64,000 nucleotides of DNA from DASTFY01 sp963813375 (GCA_963813375.1 CAWEYT010000006.1:1-64000); one strand, 5' to 3'. Positions 34,162 to 43,241 are shown, counted from the stretch's first letter. Translations and numbers: made by a program. Notes: a model not told the origin generated them from the letters alone.

Positions 34162-36330
34162 TCAGTCAGTCAACGCGAGTGACTCCCGCAGGAAGTCGAG
34201 CTGCAGCAGGAGCAGGTTCTCGGCCACGACCTCTTGCGGGGTCATGTGGGTGACGCCGGACAGCGGGAGCACGCGGTGTGGCCGCCCCGCGGCCAGGAGC
34301 GCCGATGACAGCTGCAGGGTGTGGGCGGCCACCACGTTGTCGTCGGCGAGGCCGTGGATCAGCAGGATCGGGCGGGCCGGTCGCCCCTCCTCGTCGGCTC
34401 GGGCGACCTCGGCGATGAGCGACGAGCGGTCATAGGCCGCGGGCTCGGCCTGCGGCGTGCCGAGGTAGCGCTCGGTGTAGTGCGTGTCGTAGAGCCGCCA
34501 GTCGGCCACCGGCGCGCCGGCGATGGCGGCGTGGAAGACGTCCGGCCGGCGCAGGACGGCCAGCCCGGCCAGGTAGCCCCCGAAGCTCCACCCGCGGATG
34601 GCCACCCGGGAGAGGTCGAGCCGCGGGTGCTGCTCGGCCGCGGCATGGAGGGCGTCGATCTGGTCCTCCAGGACCGGAGCGGCCAGGTCCAGGTGGACGG
34701 CCCGCTCCCAGGCGCTCCCCCGGCCCGGGGTCCCCCGGCCGTCGGCGACGACGACCGCGAATCCCTGGTCGGCGAACCATTGTGAGGTGTAGTACGCCGA
34801 GCGGGCCGACAGCACCCGCTGGGCGTGGGGACCGCCGTAGGGATCGAGCAGCACCGGCAGGGTGGCGTCGTCCGCGGCATCGGCATCCTCCGGGAAGAGG
34901 ACCGCGGTGGCGATCTCCCGCCGCCCGCCACGCAGGAGCGAGACACGCGGTCGGACGAGCGCCGACTCGGCGTGGTTGGCGATCTCCGGCCCTCCCAGCA
35001 CCCGGGTGACGCTGCGCTCGCCCTCCAAGGTGGACGACCGGACGACCAGGGTCCGGCCGCCACCACAGCCGGTGTGCAGGCCGGGTTCCACCACGAGGGG
35101 CTCGGTGGTCGCGCCGTCGCTGAACCGCCAGAGCCCCACACTTGTTGCATCCTCAACCGGGTTGGCGGTGAACAGCAACGAGTGGCCGACGACTCCGACG
35201 ATCGAGCGCACCTGCAGCTCCGGAGGGGTGAGTGGCACGCTGGCCGCCACCAGGCGCCGGGCACCTTCGTGCTCGGCCGTCATGACGACGCGACCGTCGT
35301 CGAACACCGCGGGCGCGCCGTGCACGAGCTCCACCCAGGTGTCGTCGCTGTCCTCGAACAGCACCGAGGTCCCGATCGTCTCCCCGTCCCCGTCCCCGTT
35401 CCCGACCCCGGCCGCGAGGACCTGCAGCCGGCGCTGGTCCCGGCTCTGCACGGTCAGCACGATGCGCTCCGGCTCCGGCCACTGGACGTCGGCCAGGTAC
35501 GGGAACGCGGTCCTGTCCCACTCGATCTCCCGGCGACCGCCATCGAGCGCGAGCACCCAGAGCGTCACGTCGGCGTTGGCCGTCCCGGTCGCCGGGTAGG
35601 CGTGCTCCTGCGGCGGCTGGTCAGGTCGGGCCGGGTCGCTGATCCACCAGCGGGCCACCGGGGACGTGTCGACCCGCGTGGCGACGACCGCGGAACCGTC
35701 AGGAGCCCACCAGTAGCCGCGACCGCGGTCCATCTCCTCCGCCGCCACGAAGTCCGCCGAGCCCCACGCGATGTGCTCGTCGTCGTCGCCGTCGTGACCA
35801 TCGCCGCCGGCCAGCACGCGGCTGGTGCCGTCGAGCTCGGCCACGCACAGCGCCCGGCCGCGGACGTACGCCAGGCGGCGGGCGAGCGGCTCGGGCCGCG
35901 GATCGAACACAGGACCGTCCACCGCGAGCTCGCGGGCGGCGCCCGACAGCAGCCCGGCCACGAACAGCCGGCCGGACAGGGCGAACGAGGCCACCGTGCC
36001 CATCCGGTCGGTGGCGTAGGCCACCACCCCGCCCGCGCCTTCCCGGGCCCGCTCCCGGCGAGCGCGCTCCTCGGGCGGCAGGTCGCCCTCGTCGCCGGCC
36101 AGGAGCGCGCGGGGGTCGGCGACGAGACGCTCCTCCCCCGTCACGGGCGGGCCGTCCAGTGCAGGCTCGACGTCGAGCACCCAGAGGCAGTTCACGGGAT
36201 CGCTGCCCCACGGCGAGCGGGCGAAGATCACGCGGCGCCCGTCGGGTGACACGGTGATGTTCCTCGGCTCGCCGAGGGTCAGGCGCTGCGTCCGGGCGTA
36301 CTGGCGCGGGAAGCTGTCGGCACCCGTCAC
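34162..36330 (-). CDS. S9 family prolyl oligopeptidase / DPP-IV-like peptidase
   Basis: 722 aa, no signal peptide seen. The N-terminal two thirds form the propeller (NITVSPDGRRVIFARSPWG, GRGYWWAPDGSAVVATRVD). The C-terminal hydrolase domain starts PVLLDPYGGPHAQRV and carries the nucleophile IRGWSFGGYLAGLA, the acid in LIHGLADDNVVAAH and the catalytic His in LSGVTHMTP. SADFVAAEEMDRGRGYWWAP, with a Glu-Glu pair, resembles the DPP-IV (S9B) N-terminus-recognising motif. Overlaps the start-side gene (36327-36330) by 4 bp, so it is co-transcribed with the dehydrogenase. Confidence 0.88.
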   Translation of the reverse strand: MTGADSFPRQYARTQRLTLGEPRNITVSPDGRRVIFARSPWGSDPVNCLWVLDVEPALDGPPVTGEERLVADPRALLAGDEGDLPPEERARRERAREGAGGVVAYATDRMGTVASFALSGRLFVAGLLSGAARELAVDGPVFDPRPEPLARRLAYVRGRALCVAELDGTSRVLAGGDGHDGDDDEHIAWGSADFVAAEEMDRGRGYWWAPDGSAVVATRVDTSPVARWWISDPARPDQPPQEHAYPATGTANADVTLWVLALDGGRREIEWDRTAFPYLADVQWPEPERIVLTVQSRDQRRLQVLAAGVGNGDGDGETIGTSVLFEDSDDTWVELVHGAPAVFDDGRVVMTAEHEGARRLVAASVPLTPPELQVRSIVGVVGHSLLFTANPVEDATSVGLWRFSDGATTEPLVVEPGLHTGCGGGRTLVVRSSTLEGERSVTRVLGGPEIANHAESALVRPRVSLLRGGRREIATAVLFPEDADAADDATLPVLLDPYGGPHAQRVLSARSAYYTSQWFADQGFAVVVADGRGTPGRGSAWERAVHLDLAAPVLEDQIDALHAAAEQHPRLDLSRVAIRGWSFGGYLAGLAVLRRPDVFHAAIAGAPVADWRLYDTHYTERYLGTPQAEPAAYDRSSLIAEVARADEEGRPARPILLIHGLADDNVVAAHTLQLSSALLAAGRPHRVLPLSGVTHMTPQEVVAENLLLLQLDFLRESLALTD

Positions 36331-37370
36331 GGCTCGACCAGGATCTTGACGTGCTCGTCAGGCCGGGCGAGGTCGTTGAACGCCTGCGGCACCCGGTCGA
36401 TGGCGACCGTGCTCGTCACGAGCGGCTCGAGGTCCACCTTCCCCTCGGCGATGGCGAGGAGCGAACCGGCGAACTCATGGGGCTCGTAGCCGAGCACGAA
36501 CTGCAGCGCCAACTCCTTGTAGATGCCGATGGCCGGCCGCACCGAGTCGGTCTCCAGGCACACCCCGACCACGGTGATGCGGGTTCCCTTCGGAGCCATC
36601 CGCATGCAGGCCTCGAGCATGCCCGGCACCCCGACCGCCTCGAAGATGACCACCGGGCGGATCCCGTCGACCCGCCGCCACGCGGCCATCACGTGCTCCT
36701 GCGCCGGGTCGACGACCTCGTGGGCACCGAGGTGCTCGGCCAACCGGCGGCGGGCCGGCGAGTAGTCGGAGGCGACGATCGGCCCGACGCCGCGCCGGGC
36801 CAGGTCGGCGATGACGGCCAGACCGACCGGGCCGCAGCCCAGCACGACGGCGGCGTCGGAGCTGCCGATCCCGCTCTTGGCGACCGCGTGGGCGCCGACG
36901 GCCAGCGGTTCCGTGAGTGCCGCGGCGCGGGCGGGCAGGCCGGCCGGGACCTTGAGGGCCAGGAGGTCGTTCACCACGAGCAGCTCGCCGTAGCCACCCG
37001 GGTACCGATTGGAGTAGCCGATCGCGTGGACCCCGGTGGCGTCGATGGCGCCGGGCATCGACACGACGACGTCCCCCACGGCCAGGTTCTCGCAGCCAGG
37101 ACCGAGCTCCACCACCTCGCAGCAGAACTCGTGCCCCATGACGACCGGCTGGTCGGCCACGAAGGGCTGCGGGGCCAGAGGATCGGGCGGGTTCTCGGCC
37201 GCCAGCTCGTCGCGCAGGGCGAGCTGCTCGGCGCCGTGCTGCAGCACATGGAGGTCACTGCCGCAGATCCCGCAGGCCAGCACGCGGGTGAGGGCCTGAC
37301 CGGCCTGGGGAACCGGATCGGGCAGGTCGTCGACGGACAGCTCCCAGTTGCGCATCACCGCGGCTCGCAT
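36327..37370 (-). CDS. Zinc-dependent alcohol dehydrogenase (MDR family)
   Basis: 347 aa. GroES-like N domain with catalytic-zinc ligand region RVLACGICGSDLHVLQHG and VMGHEFCCEVVELGPG; NAD(P)-binding VVLGCGPVGLAVIADLARRG; and a C-terminal DRVPQAFNDLARPDEHVKILVEP end. The structural-zinc four-cysteine lobe is replaced by a loop (PGAIDATGVHAIGYSN), so this belongs to the branch without structural zinc. Substrate unknown; likely a secondary alcohol or polyol. Overlaps the S9 peptidase gene by 4 bp. Confidence 0.88.
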   Translation of the reverse strand: MRAAVMRNWELSVDDLPDPVPQAGQALTRVLACGICGSDLHVLQHGAEQLALRDELAAENPPDPLAPQPFVADQPVVMGHEFCCEVVELGPGCENLAVGDVVVSMPGAIDATGVHAIGYSNRYPGGYGELLVVNDLLALKVPAGLPARAAALTEPLAVGAHAVAKSGIGSSDAAVVLGCGPVGLAVIADLARRGVGPIVASDYSPARRRLAEHLGAHEVVDPAQEHVMAAWRRVDGIRPVVIFEAVGVPGMLEACMRMAPKGTRITVVGVCLETDSVRPAIGIYKELALQFVLGYEPHEFAGSLLAIAEGKVDLEPLVTSTVAIDRVPQAFNDLARPDEHVKILVEP

Positions 37371-37391
37371 GGCGGGCGAGCGTAGGGGGTG

Positions 37392-38327
37392 CTACGGGAA
37401 CGAGCCGATCGCGTCGGTGATCACCCGGAAGGCCTGGTGCTGGTCCACGCTCATGAGCACCTCCGTGGTGGCCTCGGGCCGGCCGGCCAGCTCCTTGAGC
37501 GGGCGGAGGTCGACGACCGTCATGCCGCGGGTGTGCGTGCCGTCCGTCTCCACGCTCACGTGGGCGAGCCGCTTGGTGAACAGCTCCGGATGGGTGAGGG
37601 CCAGGACCGCGCAGACATCGTGGATGGGTGCACCGACGAAGCCGTCGTGGCGGGCCAGGTAGGTGGCGGCGAAGAACCCGAGGAGCTGGCCCAGGAGGGG
37701 GCCGAGGCGGTTGGGGAGGGCCCGCAGCTCGGCCAGGCGATCGGGTGTGGTCTGGAGCCCGTGGGTGAGGTGGAGGCCGGCCTGGATCACCCGCGCCCCG
37801 CACCCGAACACGATGGCGGCCGCCTCCGGATCGGCCCAGATGTTGAACTCGGCGACCGGTGTCCGGTTGCCCACGGTGGCGCTGCCGCCCATCAGCGAGA
37901 TGCCGGCGATCCGATCGGCCAGATCCGGGGCTCGGCGCAGGGCGAGGGCGATGTTGGTCAGCGGGCCGGTCGGCACCAGCCACAGGCCGTCCAGGGCCCT
38001 TGCCGTCTCGACGATGAAGGCGGCGGCGTCGTCTCCGGCCTCCGTGCGAACGGGCTCGGGCAGGTCGGCGCCGTCGAGGCCGCTCTCGCCGTGGACATAG
38101 GCGGCGTGCTTCGGTTCGGCGAGCAGCGGCCGGGCCGCGCCGCGGTGTACCGGCGCCGGGTGCCCCAGCAGGTCCAGCAGCACGAGCGCGTTGCGGGTCG
38201 TGCGCTCCACGGGCGCGTTCCCGGCCACCGTCGTGACCCCCACCAGGTCGGCGTGGCGCGCCGCCACCACGAGCGCGATGGCGTCGTCGTGCCCGGGGTC
38301 GCAGTCGACGATGACGGGGATGGCCAT
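37392..38327 (-). CDS. Inosine-uridine-preferring nucleoside hydrolase family protein
   Basis: 311 aa. Cleaves ribonucleosides to base and ribose. N-terminal Ca-binding VIVDCDPGHDDAIAL is the family signature; TTVAGNAPVERTTRNAL; the GPLTNIALAL segment; AEFNIWADPEAAAIVF with the Asn/Asp pair; and the C-terminal GAPIHDVCAVLAL supplying the last Ca-binding Asp and catalytic His. Base specificity cannot be told. Lies 21 bp upstream of the dehydrogenase in the same direction. Confidence 0.92.
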   Translation of the reverse strand: MAIPVIVDCDPGHDDAIALVVAARHADLVGVTTVAGNAPVERTTRNALVLLDLLGHPAPVHRGAARPLLAEPKHAAYVHGESGLDGADLPEPVRTEAGDDAAAFIVETARALDGLWLVPTGPLTNIALALRRAPDLADRIAGISLMGGSATVGNRTPVAEFNIWADPEAAAIVFGCGARVIQAGLHLTHGLQTTPDRLAELRALPNRLGPLLGQLLGFFAATYLARHDGFVGAPIHDVCAVLALTHPELFTKRLAHVSVETDGTHTRGMTVVDLRPLKELAGRPEATTEVLMSVDQHQAFRVITDAIGSFP

Positions 38328-38340
38328 GCCGCGCTCGCGG

Positions 38341-39843
38341 TCAGAGCCGGACGGTGCCGTCCGCGTCGAGCGCCACCGGGCGTCCGACCCACTCGCCGGT
38401 GCTCAAGGCGCCCACCGTCTCGCCGTCCGCGCTCGTCCCCCACGCCCGCCGGCCGTCGTCGAGCAGGCAGCTCGTGAAGGCGTTCTCAGGCCGGCCGTCC
38501 CGATCGTGCATGACGGTGAAGGCTTCGACCACGGCCGGACCGGCGGCGTCGGCCGGCGGGGCCAGCTCCCGCTGCGGACTGGCGTCGACCTCGGCCTGGG
38601 GCTCGGCGTGGCGGAATCCGCGGGCCGGTGGTCGCGTGCCGTACACGCCGAAGGAATGCTTGGTGACGTAGCCGCCGTTGGCCCAGACCAGGCCCAGCGC
38701 GCCGGGGCGCTCCCGCAGCTCGCCGACCACGGTGGCGATGGCGTGCATGACGTAGTTGTTCCAGGGCCCGCCGGCGAACGACAAGCCGCCGGTGCGGGTG
38801 AGCTGCCGGTCGCCGTTCAGCCCGAGTGATGCTGCGCCCAGCTGCACGGCCGATGGGAAGCAGGAGTAGAGGTCCACGAGCTCGATGTCGTCGATCCCGA
38901 CACCGGCCAGGTCCAGTGCCGCCCGCCCTCCGGCCCGGACGGCCGGGGTCTCGCAGAACGACCACCGATTGGAGACGAAAGGGTGCTCGTGGCAGTCGGC
39001 GCCCGAGTGCGGGAACACCCACCGGTCCTCCGGCACGCCGAGGGACCGCGCCCGCTCGACCGAGCACATGAGCAGCGCCGCGGCCTGATCGACGTCGTTG
39101 TTGGAGTTCATGTACTTGGGGTACGGCAGCCCGATCATGCGGTTGGACGGGCCGGGGGTGCGGATCTCGGCCGCCGACTTGGGCTCCTGGATCCACGCGT
39201 ACGGGTTGCCCGCGGCGACGGCGGAGAAGTCGGCCCACAGCTCGCTGACCCGGACCTGGTGCTCCTCGACGCTCTCGCCGGCCGCCGCTCGCAACGCCGT
39301 CTCGAACATCGGGTAGATCTGCACCGGCATGACGAGGCCCCTGGCCAGCTCGTCCTGCGAGCTCATCACCAGGTCGTGGCCGATGATCCGATCCGGCTCG
39401 GTGCCCTCTGGCAACTTGGGCCACTCCAGCGTGGCGTCCGCCTTGCGGGCCCGCATCCGTGTCCGCCAGGCCTCTCCCCCGGTGAGGATGGCGAGGTCCA
39501 GCTCGCCGCGTTGGATCTCCCCCGCCGTCACGTTGACCAGCGTCTGGGGGCTGTTGCCGCCGGGGGTCGACAGTGCGGTCTCGCGCGGTTCGAGCGAGAG
39601 GCGCTCGGCGACGAAGTGGGCGGGATCGCGGTAGCGCCAGGACAGGAGGCTGACGACGCGGACGCTGTCGGCGGCGGGAACCCCCGCCAGGCCGGCATCG
39701 GCGGCGGCCCGTTCGACCGCTTCGGCCATCAACGCCGCGGGCTCCAGCGCGTCCTCGAGCCCCTCGGCGCGGTGGGTGACCTGGCCGGCGCCGATGAGGA
39801 TCGGCGCGCGGTCGTCGAGGCGTCCGGATGTCACGGCTGACAC
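38341..39843 (-). CDS. Thiolase-like protein (type-1 TLP), probable acyl-CoA-binding
   Basis: 500 aa. Thiolase fold: PILIGAGQVTHRAEG at the N terminus, DLAILTGGEAWRTRMRAR, HEHPFVSNRWSF, and a second half with VDLYSCFPSAVQLGAASLG and VMHAIATVVGELRE. Where true thiolases have the nucleophilic Cys (C-S-G/S), this has STPGGNSPQTLVN. The extra C-terminal domain (FTVMHDRDGRPENAF ... GRPVALDADGTVRL) matches what I recall as the added domain of mycobacterial thiolase-like protein type 1. Catalysis is therefore doubtful. Usually annotated acetyl-CoA acetyltransferase. Confidence 0.82.
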   Translation of the reverse strand: MSAVTSGRLDDRAPILIGAGQVTHRAEGLEDALEPAALMAEAVERAAADAGLAGVPAADSVRVVSLLSWRYRDPAHFVAERLSLEPRETALSTPGGNSPQTLVNVTAGEIQRGELDLAILTGGEAWRTRMRARKADATLEWPKLPEGTEPDRIIGHDLVMSSQDELARGLVMPVQIYPMFETALRAAAGESVEEHQVRVSELWADFSAVAAGNPYAWIQEPKSAAEIRTPGPSNRMIGLPYPKYMNSNNDVDQAAALLMCSVERARSLGVPEDRWVFPHSGADCHEHPFVSNRWSFCETPAVRAGGRAALDLAGVGIDDIELVDLYSCFPSAVQLGAASLGLNGDRQLTRTGGLSFAGGPWNNYVMHAIATVVGELRERPGALGLVWANGGYVTKHSFGVYGTRPPARGFRHAEPQAEVDASPQRELAPPADAAGPAVVEAFTVMHDRDGRPENAFTSCLLDDGRRAWGTSADGETVGALSTGEWVGRPVALDADGTVRL

Positions 39844-39864
39844 GCCAGCGAGGCTACGGGACGC

Positions 39865-41069
39865 TCAGGACCGGAGCCGTCCCCGCGGCCAGAGCACCTG
39901 CCCGTCGCAGCGGGCCACGACCAGCCCGCCGTCGCGGACGTTGCCCTTGACGTCCGTGGCGAGCCGGACCGCACCGGGACAGGCGCCGCCACGGCCACCC
40001 CGGCCATCAGCGGATAGGCGCCCACCGGCGTCGCCCCGTGCAGCGGGAACAGCGTCACCCAGGGGCGGCGACGGTTCCACCATCGGGGACGGGCCGGGCC
40101 GACCGTCGGCCTCCATGGCGAAGGCCGGCGCCGCACCGGCGGCGGTGCGCCGGCAGCGGTGGACCCACCACCAGCCCATCCCGATCGTCAGCAGCCCGGC
40201 GACGAGGATGGCGCTGCACCAGAGCGCGGGCGACACGGCGTCGTAGCGCTCCTGCTCGAGCAGGACGCGGCCGTCGTCGTAGAGCACTTCGACGGACTGG
40301 CCGGGCTCGTACGCCTTCGGGTCGACGGACCGGTGCCCGCCCCAGCCATCGATCGACCGTCGACCGAGACCTGGACCGTCACGTGCTGTTGCCAGGCGTT
40401 CCGCGTCGCGACGGGTGTCCACGATCAGCGGCCGGGAGCAGCGCGGCGCGCTGCTCGAACGCGCGCGACTCCCTGGCGTTCGCGGTGGTCAGCACCAGCC
40501 CCGCCGGCCGCCAGCAGCACCAGGGGCGCGCCGATGGCCAGCCGGACGAGGAGGTGCCCGCGAAGTGGGCTCAGACGGGCTGGTCCGCGGGCGCCGGAGC
40601 CGGCGACGGCCGGGAGCACGGCGGAAGACGGGCGCAGCGAGCGGGCCACCGCGCGATCCCAGCGGTGCTGCCGGTGCTGGCGCCACACCAGGACGGAGGC
40701 GCCGACGAAGACGAGCGCGAAGGCGAGCGCGATGGTCCGCCCGCGGGTGGCCGAGTGCAGCGTGTCGATCAGGCCGATGCCGACCCCGCCGAGGGCGCTG
40801 GCCAGCGCCAGGAGCGGTGCTCCGGCCCAGCCGCTGATGAGCCCCACGATGGCGGCGCCGGCGGCGATCAGCGCACCCCCGCCGAGCAGCAGCACCCAGA
40901 GGCGGTGCTCGGGGCACAGCGCATCACTCGACATGATGCCGGCGAACACGGCGGCCATCCCGCCGGCCAGCCAGAACCAGACGGTGCGGCCGCGGCTCGG
41001 GCCCCGACCGGGTCCCTCGTGCTCGGTCCAGGCCAGGACCTCGCTCTCACGCCACTCCGAAGTCGCCAT
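39865..41069 (-). pseudogene. DUF3592-like membrane protein, frame-broken
   Basis: The first 215 residues are intact: TVWFWLAGGMAAVFAGIM, LWVLLLGGGALIAAGAAIVG and ALAFALVFVGASVLVWRQ are membrane segments, followed by a basic loop and a fourth segment LLVRLAIGAPLVLLAAGG. Later pieces in other frames give a beta-rich stretch ending PGQSVEVLYDDGRVLLEQ and a further membrane segment LWCSAILVAGLLTIGMGWWW. The pattern 'YxPGxxVxVxYDP... membrane helix' is that of DUF3592 proteins. At least two indels fall between 40200 and 40520. Function unknown. Confidence 0.55.
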
Positions 41070-41078
41070 GCCCGAACG

Positions 41079-41672
41079 CTACCCCCGGGCCTCGAGCCAT
41101 GCCGCACGGTTCGCCTCGTAGGCGACGATGTCGTCGGCCGCGCCCAGCGTGATGCCGATGTCGTCCAGCCCGTCGAGGAACCGGCGCTGCGTCGAGGGGT
41201 CGAGCGGGAAGGGCGCCACCAGCCCGATCGCGGGCGCCTCCACCGTCAGCCGCTCCATGTCCACGGTGAGCTCGAGGTCGGGATCGGTCTCGATGGCGTC
41301 GTGGAGCCGGGCCACGACATCGGCGTCGAGGACGACGGGCACCAGGCCGTTCTTCGTGCAGTTGGTCCGGAAGATGTCCGAGAAGCGGGGGGAGATGACG
41401 GCCTCGAAGCCGTAGTCCTGGAGGGCCCACACGGCGTGCTCGCGGCTGGACCCCGTGCCGAAGTTCTCGCCGGCCACGAGGATGCGGGCCCCGGCGTACC
41501 GCTCGTCGTTGAGGACGAACCCGCGGTCGTCCCGCCACGAGGAGAAGAGCCCGGCGCCGAACCCGGTGCGCTCCACCCGCTTCAGCCACTCGGCGGGGAT
41601 GATCTGGTCCGTGTCGACGTCGGAGCGGCGCAGCGGCACCGCGGTCCCGGCGAGGATGCGCACGGCCTTCAT
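41079..41672 (-). CDS. leuD: 3-isopropylmalate dehydratase small subunit
   Basis: 197 aa. With LeuC isomerises 2- to 3-isopropylmalate and, with CimA product, citramalate to methylmalate. PLRRSDVDTDQIIPAEWLKR near the start; VAGENFGTGSSREHAVWAL (swivelling-domain substrate loop); and ISPRFSDIFRTNCTKNGLVPV. The start is ATG 41672, overlapping leuC by 4 bp (ATGA). Confidence 0.95.
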   Translation of the reverse strand: MKAVRILAGTAVPLRRSDVDTDQIIPAEWLKRVERTGFGAGLFSSWRDDRGFVLNDERYAGARILVAGENFGTGSSREHAVWALQDYGFEAVISPRFSDIFRTNCTKNGLVPVVLDADVVARLHDAIETDPDLELTVDMERLTVEAPAIGLVAPFPLDPSTQRRFLDGLDDIGITLGAADDIVAYEANRAAWLEARG

Positions 41673-43078
41673 GCCGGCACCCCCAGATCGTCCGGCGTGG
41701 CGAAGTGGCCGGCGACTGCCGTGGCCGCGGCGACCGCGGGCGAGACCAGGTGCGTGCGGCCACCCTTGCCCTGGCGGCCCTCGAAGTTGCGATTGGACGT
41801 GCTGGCCGAGCGCTCGCCGGGAGTGAGCTTGTCCGGGTTCATCGCCAGGCACATCGAGCATCCGGGCTCCCGCCAGTCGGCTCCGGCGGCGCGGAACACA
41901 CGGTCGAGCCCCTCGGCCTCGGCCTGCGCCTTCACCGCGTGGCTGCCGGGCACCACCATGACCCGCGGGACGGTGACCCGCCGGCCGTCGAGCACCGCGG
42001 CGGCCGCGCGGAGGTCCTCGATGCGGGAGTTCGTGCACGACCCGATGAAGACCGTGTCGGGCCGGATCTCCCGGATCGGGGTGCCGGCCGTCAGCCCCAT
42101 GTAGGCCAGAGCCCGCGCGGCCGCGTCGCGCTCGTTCGGCTCCGAGTAGGCGTCGGGGTCGGGCACGGCGTCGTCGATGCTCGTCACGTGACCGGGGTTG
42201 GTGCCCCAGCTGACCTGCGGGCGGAGCTGCGCGGCGTCGATCGTGACCTGCTTGTCCCAGGGGGCGTCGGGGTCGGACTGGAGGGTCCTCCAGTGCTCGA
42301 TCGCCTCGTCCCACCGCGGGCCCGACGGCGCATGTGCTCGGCCCTCCAGGTAGGAGAACGTCGTGTCGTCGGGAGCCACGAGCCCGGCGCGGGCCCCGGC
42401 CTCGATCGACATGTTGCAGACCGTCATCCGACCCTCCATGGACAGCGAGCGGATGGCCGCGCCCCGGTACTCGATGATGTGGCCGATCCCTCCCCCGGTG
42501 CCGATGCGGCCGATGATGGCGAGGATGACGTCCTTGGCGGTGACGTCGGCCGGCAGCTCACCCTCGACGTCGACCGCCATCCAGCCGGGTCGCACCTGCG
42601 GGAGGGTCTGGGTGGCCAGCACGTGCTCGACCTCGGACGTGCCGATGCCGAAGGCCAGGGCGCCGAACGCGCCGTGCGTCGCGGTGTGGGAGTCGCCGCA
42701 CACGATCGTCATGCCCGGCAACGTGCGGCCCTGCTCCGGGCCGATGACGTGGACGATGCCCTGGCGGGGGTCGCCCATCGGATAGAGCGTGATGCCGAAC
42801 TCGGCCGCGTTGTCCCGCATGACCTCCACCTGCCGGGCCGAGATGGGATCGGCGATCGGTTGGTCGATGTCGGCCGTGGGGACGTTGTGGTCCTCGGTGG
42901 CCACGGTGAGGTCCGGGCGCCGCACCCGCCGGCCGGCCAGGCGCAGCCCGTCGAAGGCCTGCGGGCTCGTCACCTCGTGGACGAGGTGGAGGTCGATGTA
43001 CAGCAGGTCGGGCTCGCCGTCGCCCTCGCGCACGACGTGGGCGTCCCACACCTTCTGCGGCAGGGTGAGCCCGCTCAC
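41669..43078 (-). CDS. leuC: 3-isopropylmalate dehydratase large subunit
   Basis: 469 aa, aconitase family. Fe-S cluster cysteines in IGSCTNSRIEDL and EPGCSMCLAMNPDKL; HLVHEVTSPQAFDGLR; VCGDSHTATHGAFGALAFGIG; and SNRNFEGRQGKGGRTHLVSP. GTG start at 43078 lies inside one arm of a 14-bp inverted repeat, and an upstream 44-codon ORF ends at the overlapping TGA (GTGA), suggesting translational coupling. Divergent from an IclR-family gene that probably controls it. Confidence 0.94.
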   Translation of the reverse strand: MSGLTLPQKVWDAHVVREGDGEPDLLYIDLHLVHEVTSPQAFDGLRLAGRRVRRPDLTVATEDHNVPTADIDQPIADPISARQVEVMRDNAAEFGITLYPMGDPRQGIVHVIGPEQGRTLPGMTIVCGDSHTATHGAFGALAFGIGTSEVEHVLATQTLPQVRPGWMAVDVEGELPADVTAKDVILAIIGRIGTGGGIGHIIEYRGAAIRSLSMEGRMTVCNMSIEAGARAGLVAPDDTTFSYLEGRAHAPSGPRWDEAIEHWRTLQSDPDAPWDKQVTIDAAQLRPQVSWGTNPGHVTSIDDAVPDPDAYSEPNERDAAARALAYMGLTAGTPIREIRPDTVFIGSCTNSRIEDLRAAAAVLDGRRVTVPRVMVVPGSHAVKAQAEAEGLDRVFRAAGADWREPGCSMCLAMNPDKLTPGERSASTSNRNFEGRQGKGGRTHLVSPAVAAATAVAGHFATPDDLGVPA

Positions 43079-43140
43079 TGGTGCACCATTGGGTCGTGGG
43101 AGCGGTCACGGCCGCCGCCGTAGCCAGGTGCACCAGTGAG
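43074..43140 (-). promoter_or_regulatory. Inverted repeat enclosing the leuC start codon
   Basis: CTCACTGGTGCACC (43074-43087) and GGTGCACCAGTGAG (43127-43140) are perfect reverse complements over 14 bp. In the leuC mRNA the downstream arm contains the GTG start and its upstream bases, so the hairpin would hide the initiation site unless a ribosome translating the upstream ORF opened it. Each arm contains the 8-bp palindrome GGTGCACC, so protein binding is an alternative. A second hairpin, TGTCCG/CGGACA with CGC/GCG, sits just upstream at 43142-43164. Confidence 0.55.
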
Positions 43141-43209
43141 CTGTCCGCCGCTTCGCGTCGGACACTGCACCGTGACATGGAGCTCGCTCCGCTCGCTCAT
43201 CGCTCCCAT
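43075..43209 (-). CDS. Upstream ORF of leuC (44 codons), possibly leader peptide
   Basis: ATG 43209 lies 8 nt after a TACTGT box on the same strand, so the message would begin at or next to the ATG. The ORF reads MGAMSERSELHVTVQCPTRS and ends ...SHDPMVHQ with a TGA that overlaps the leuC GTG. It is not rich in leucine (2 of 44), so classic leucine attenuation is unlikely; its job may be coupling, opening the hairpin that encloses the leuC start. Whether it is translated is inference. Confidence 0.45.
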   Translation of the reverse strand: MGAMSERSELHVTVQCPTRSGGQLTGAPGYGGGRDRSHDPMVHQ

Positions 43210-43241
43210 CCAGTGAGACAGTAGACTCGCTCCATGGGAGC
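43203..43241. promoter_or_regulatory. Divergent leuC / iclR promoter
   Basis: Two -10 boxes overlap back to back: TACTGT on the minus strand (43218-43223) and TAGACT on the plus strand (43222-43227). Each is followed after 8 or 6 nt by an ATG, and both transcripts would start ATGGGAGC because GCTCCCAT and ATGGGAGC flank the region as an inverted repeat. CAGTGAGACAGTAGACT in the centre is a plausible IclR-family operator. This layout, a regulator divergent from leuCD, matches NdgR/LtbR systems of other actinobacteria. Confidence 0.55.

Noticed and set aside
41079..42314. A 411-residue protein covering leuD plus upstream sequence
   Set aside because: The first half is leuC read out of frame; true leuD begins at ATG 41672 with a 4-bp overlap to leuC.
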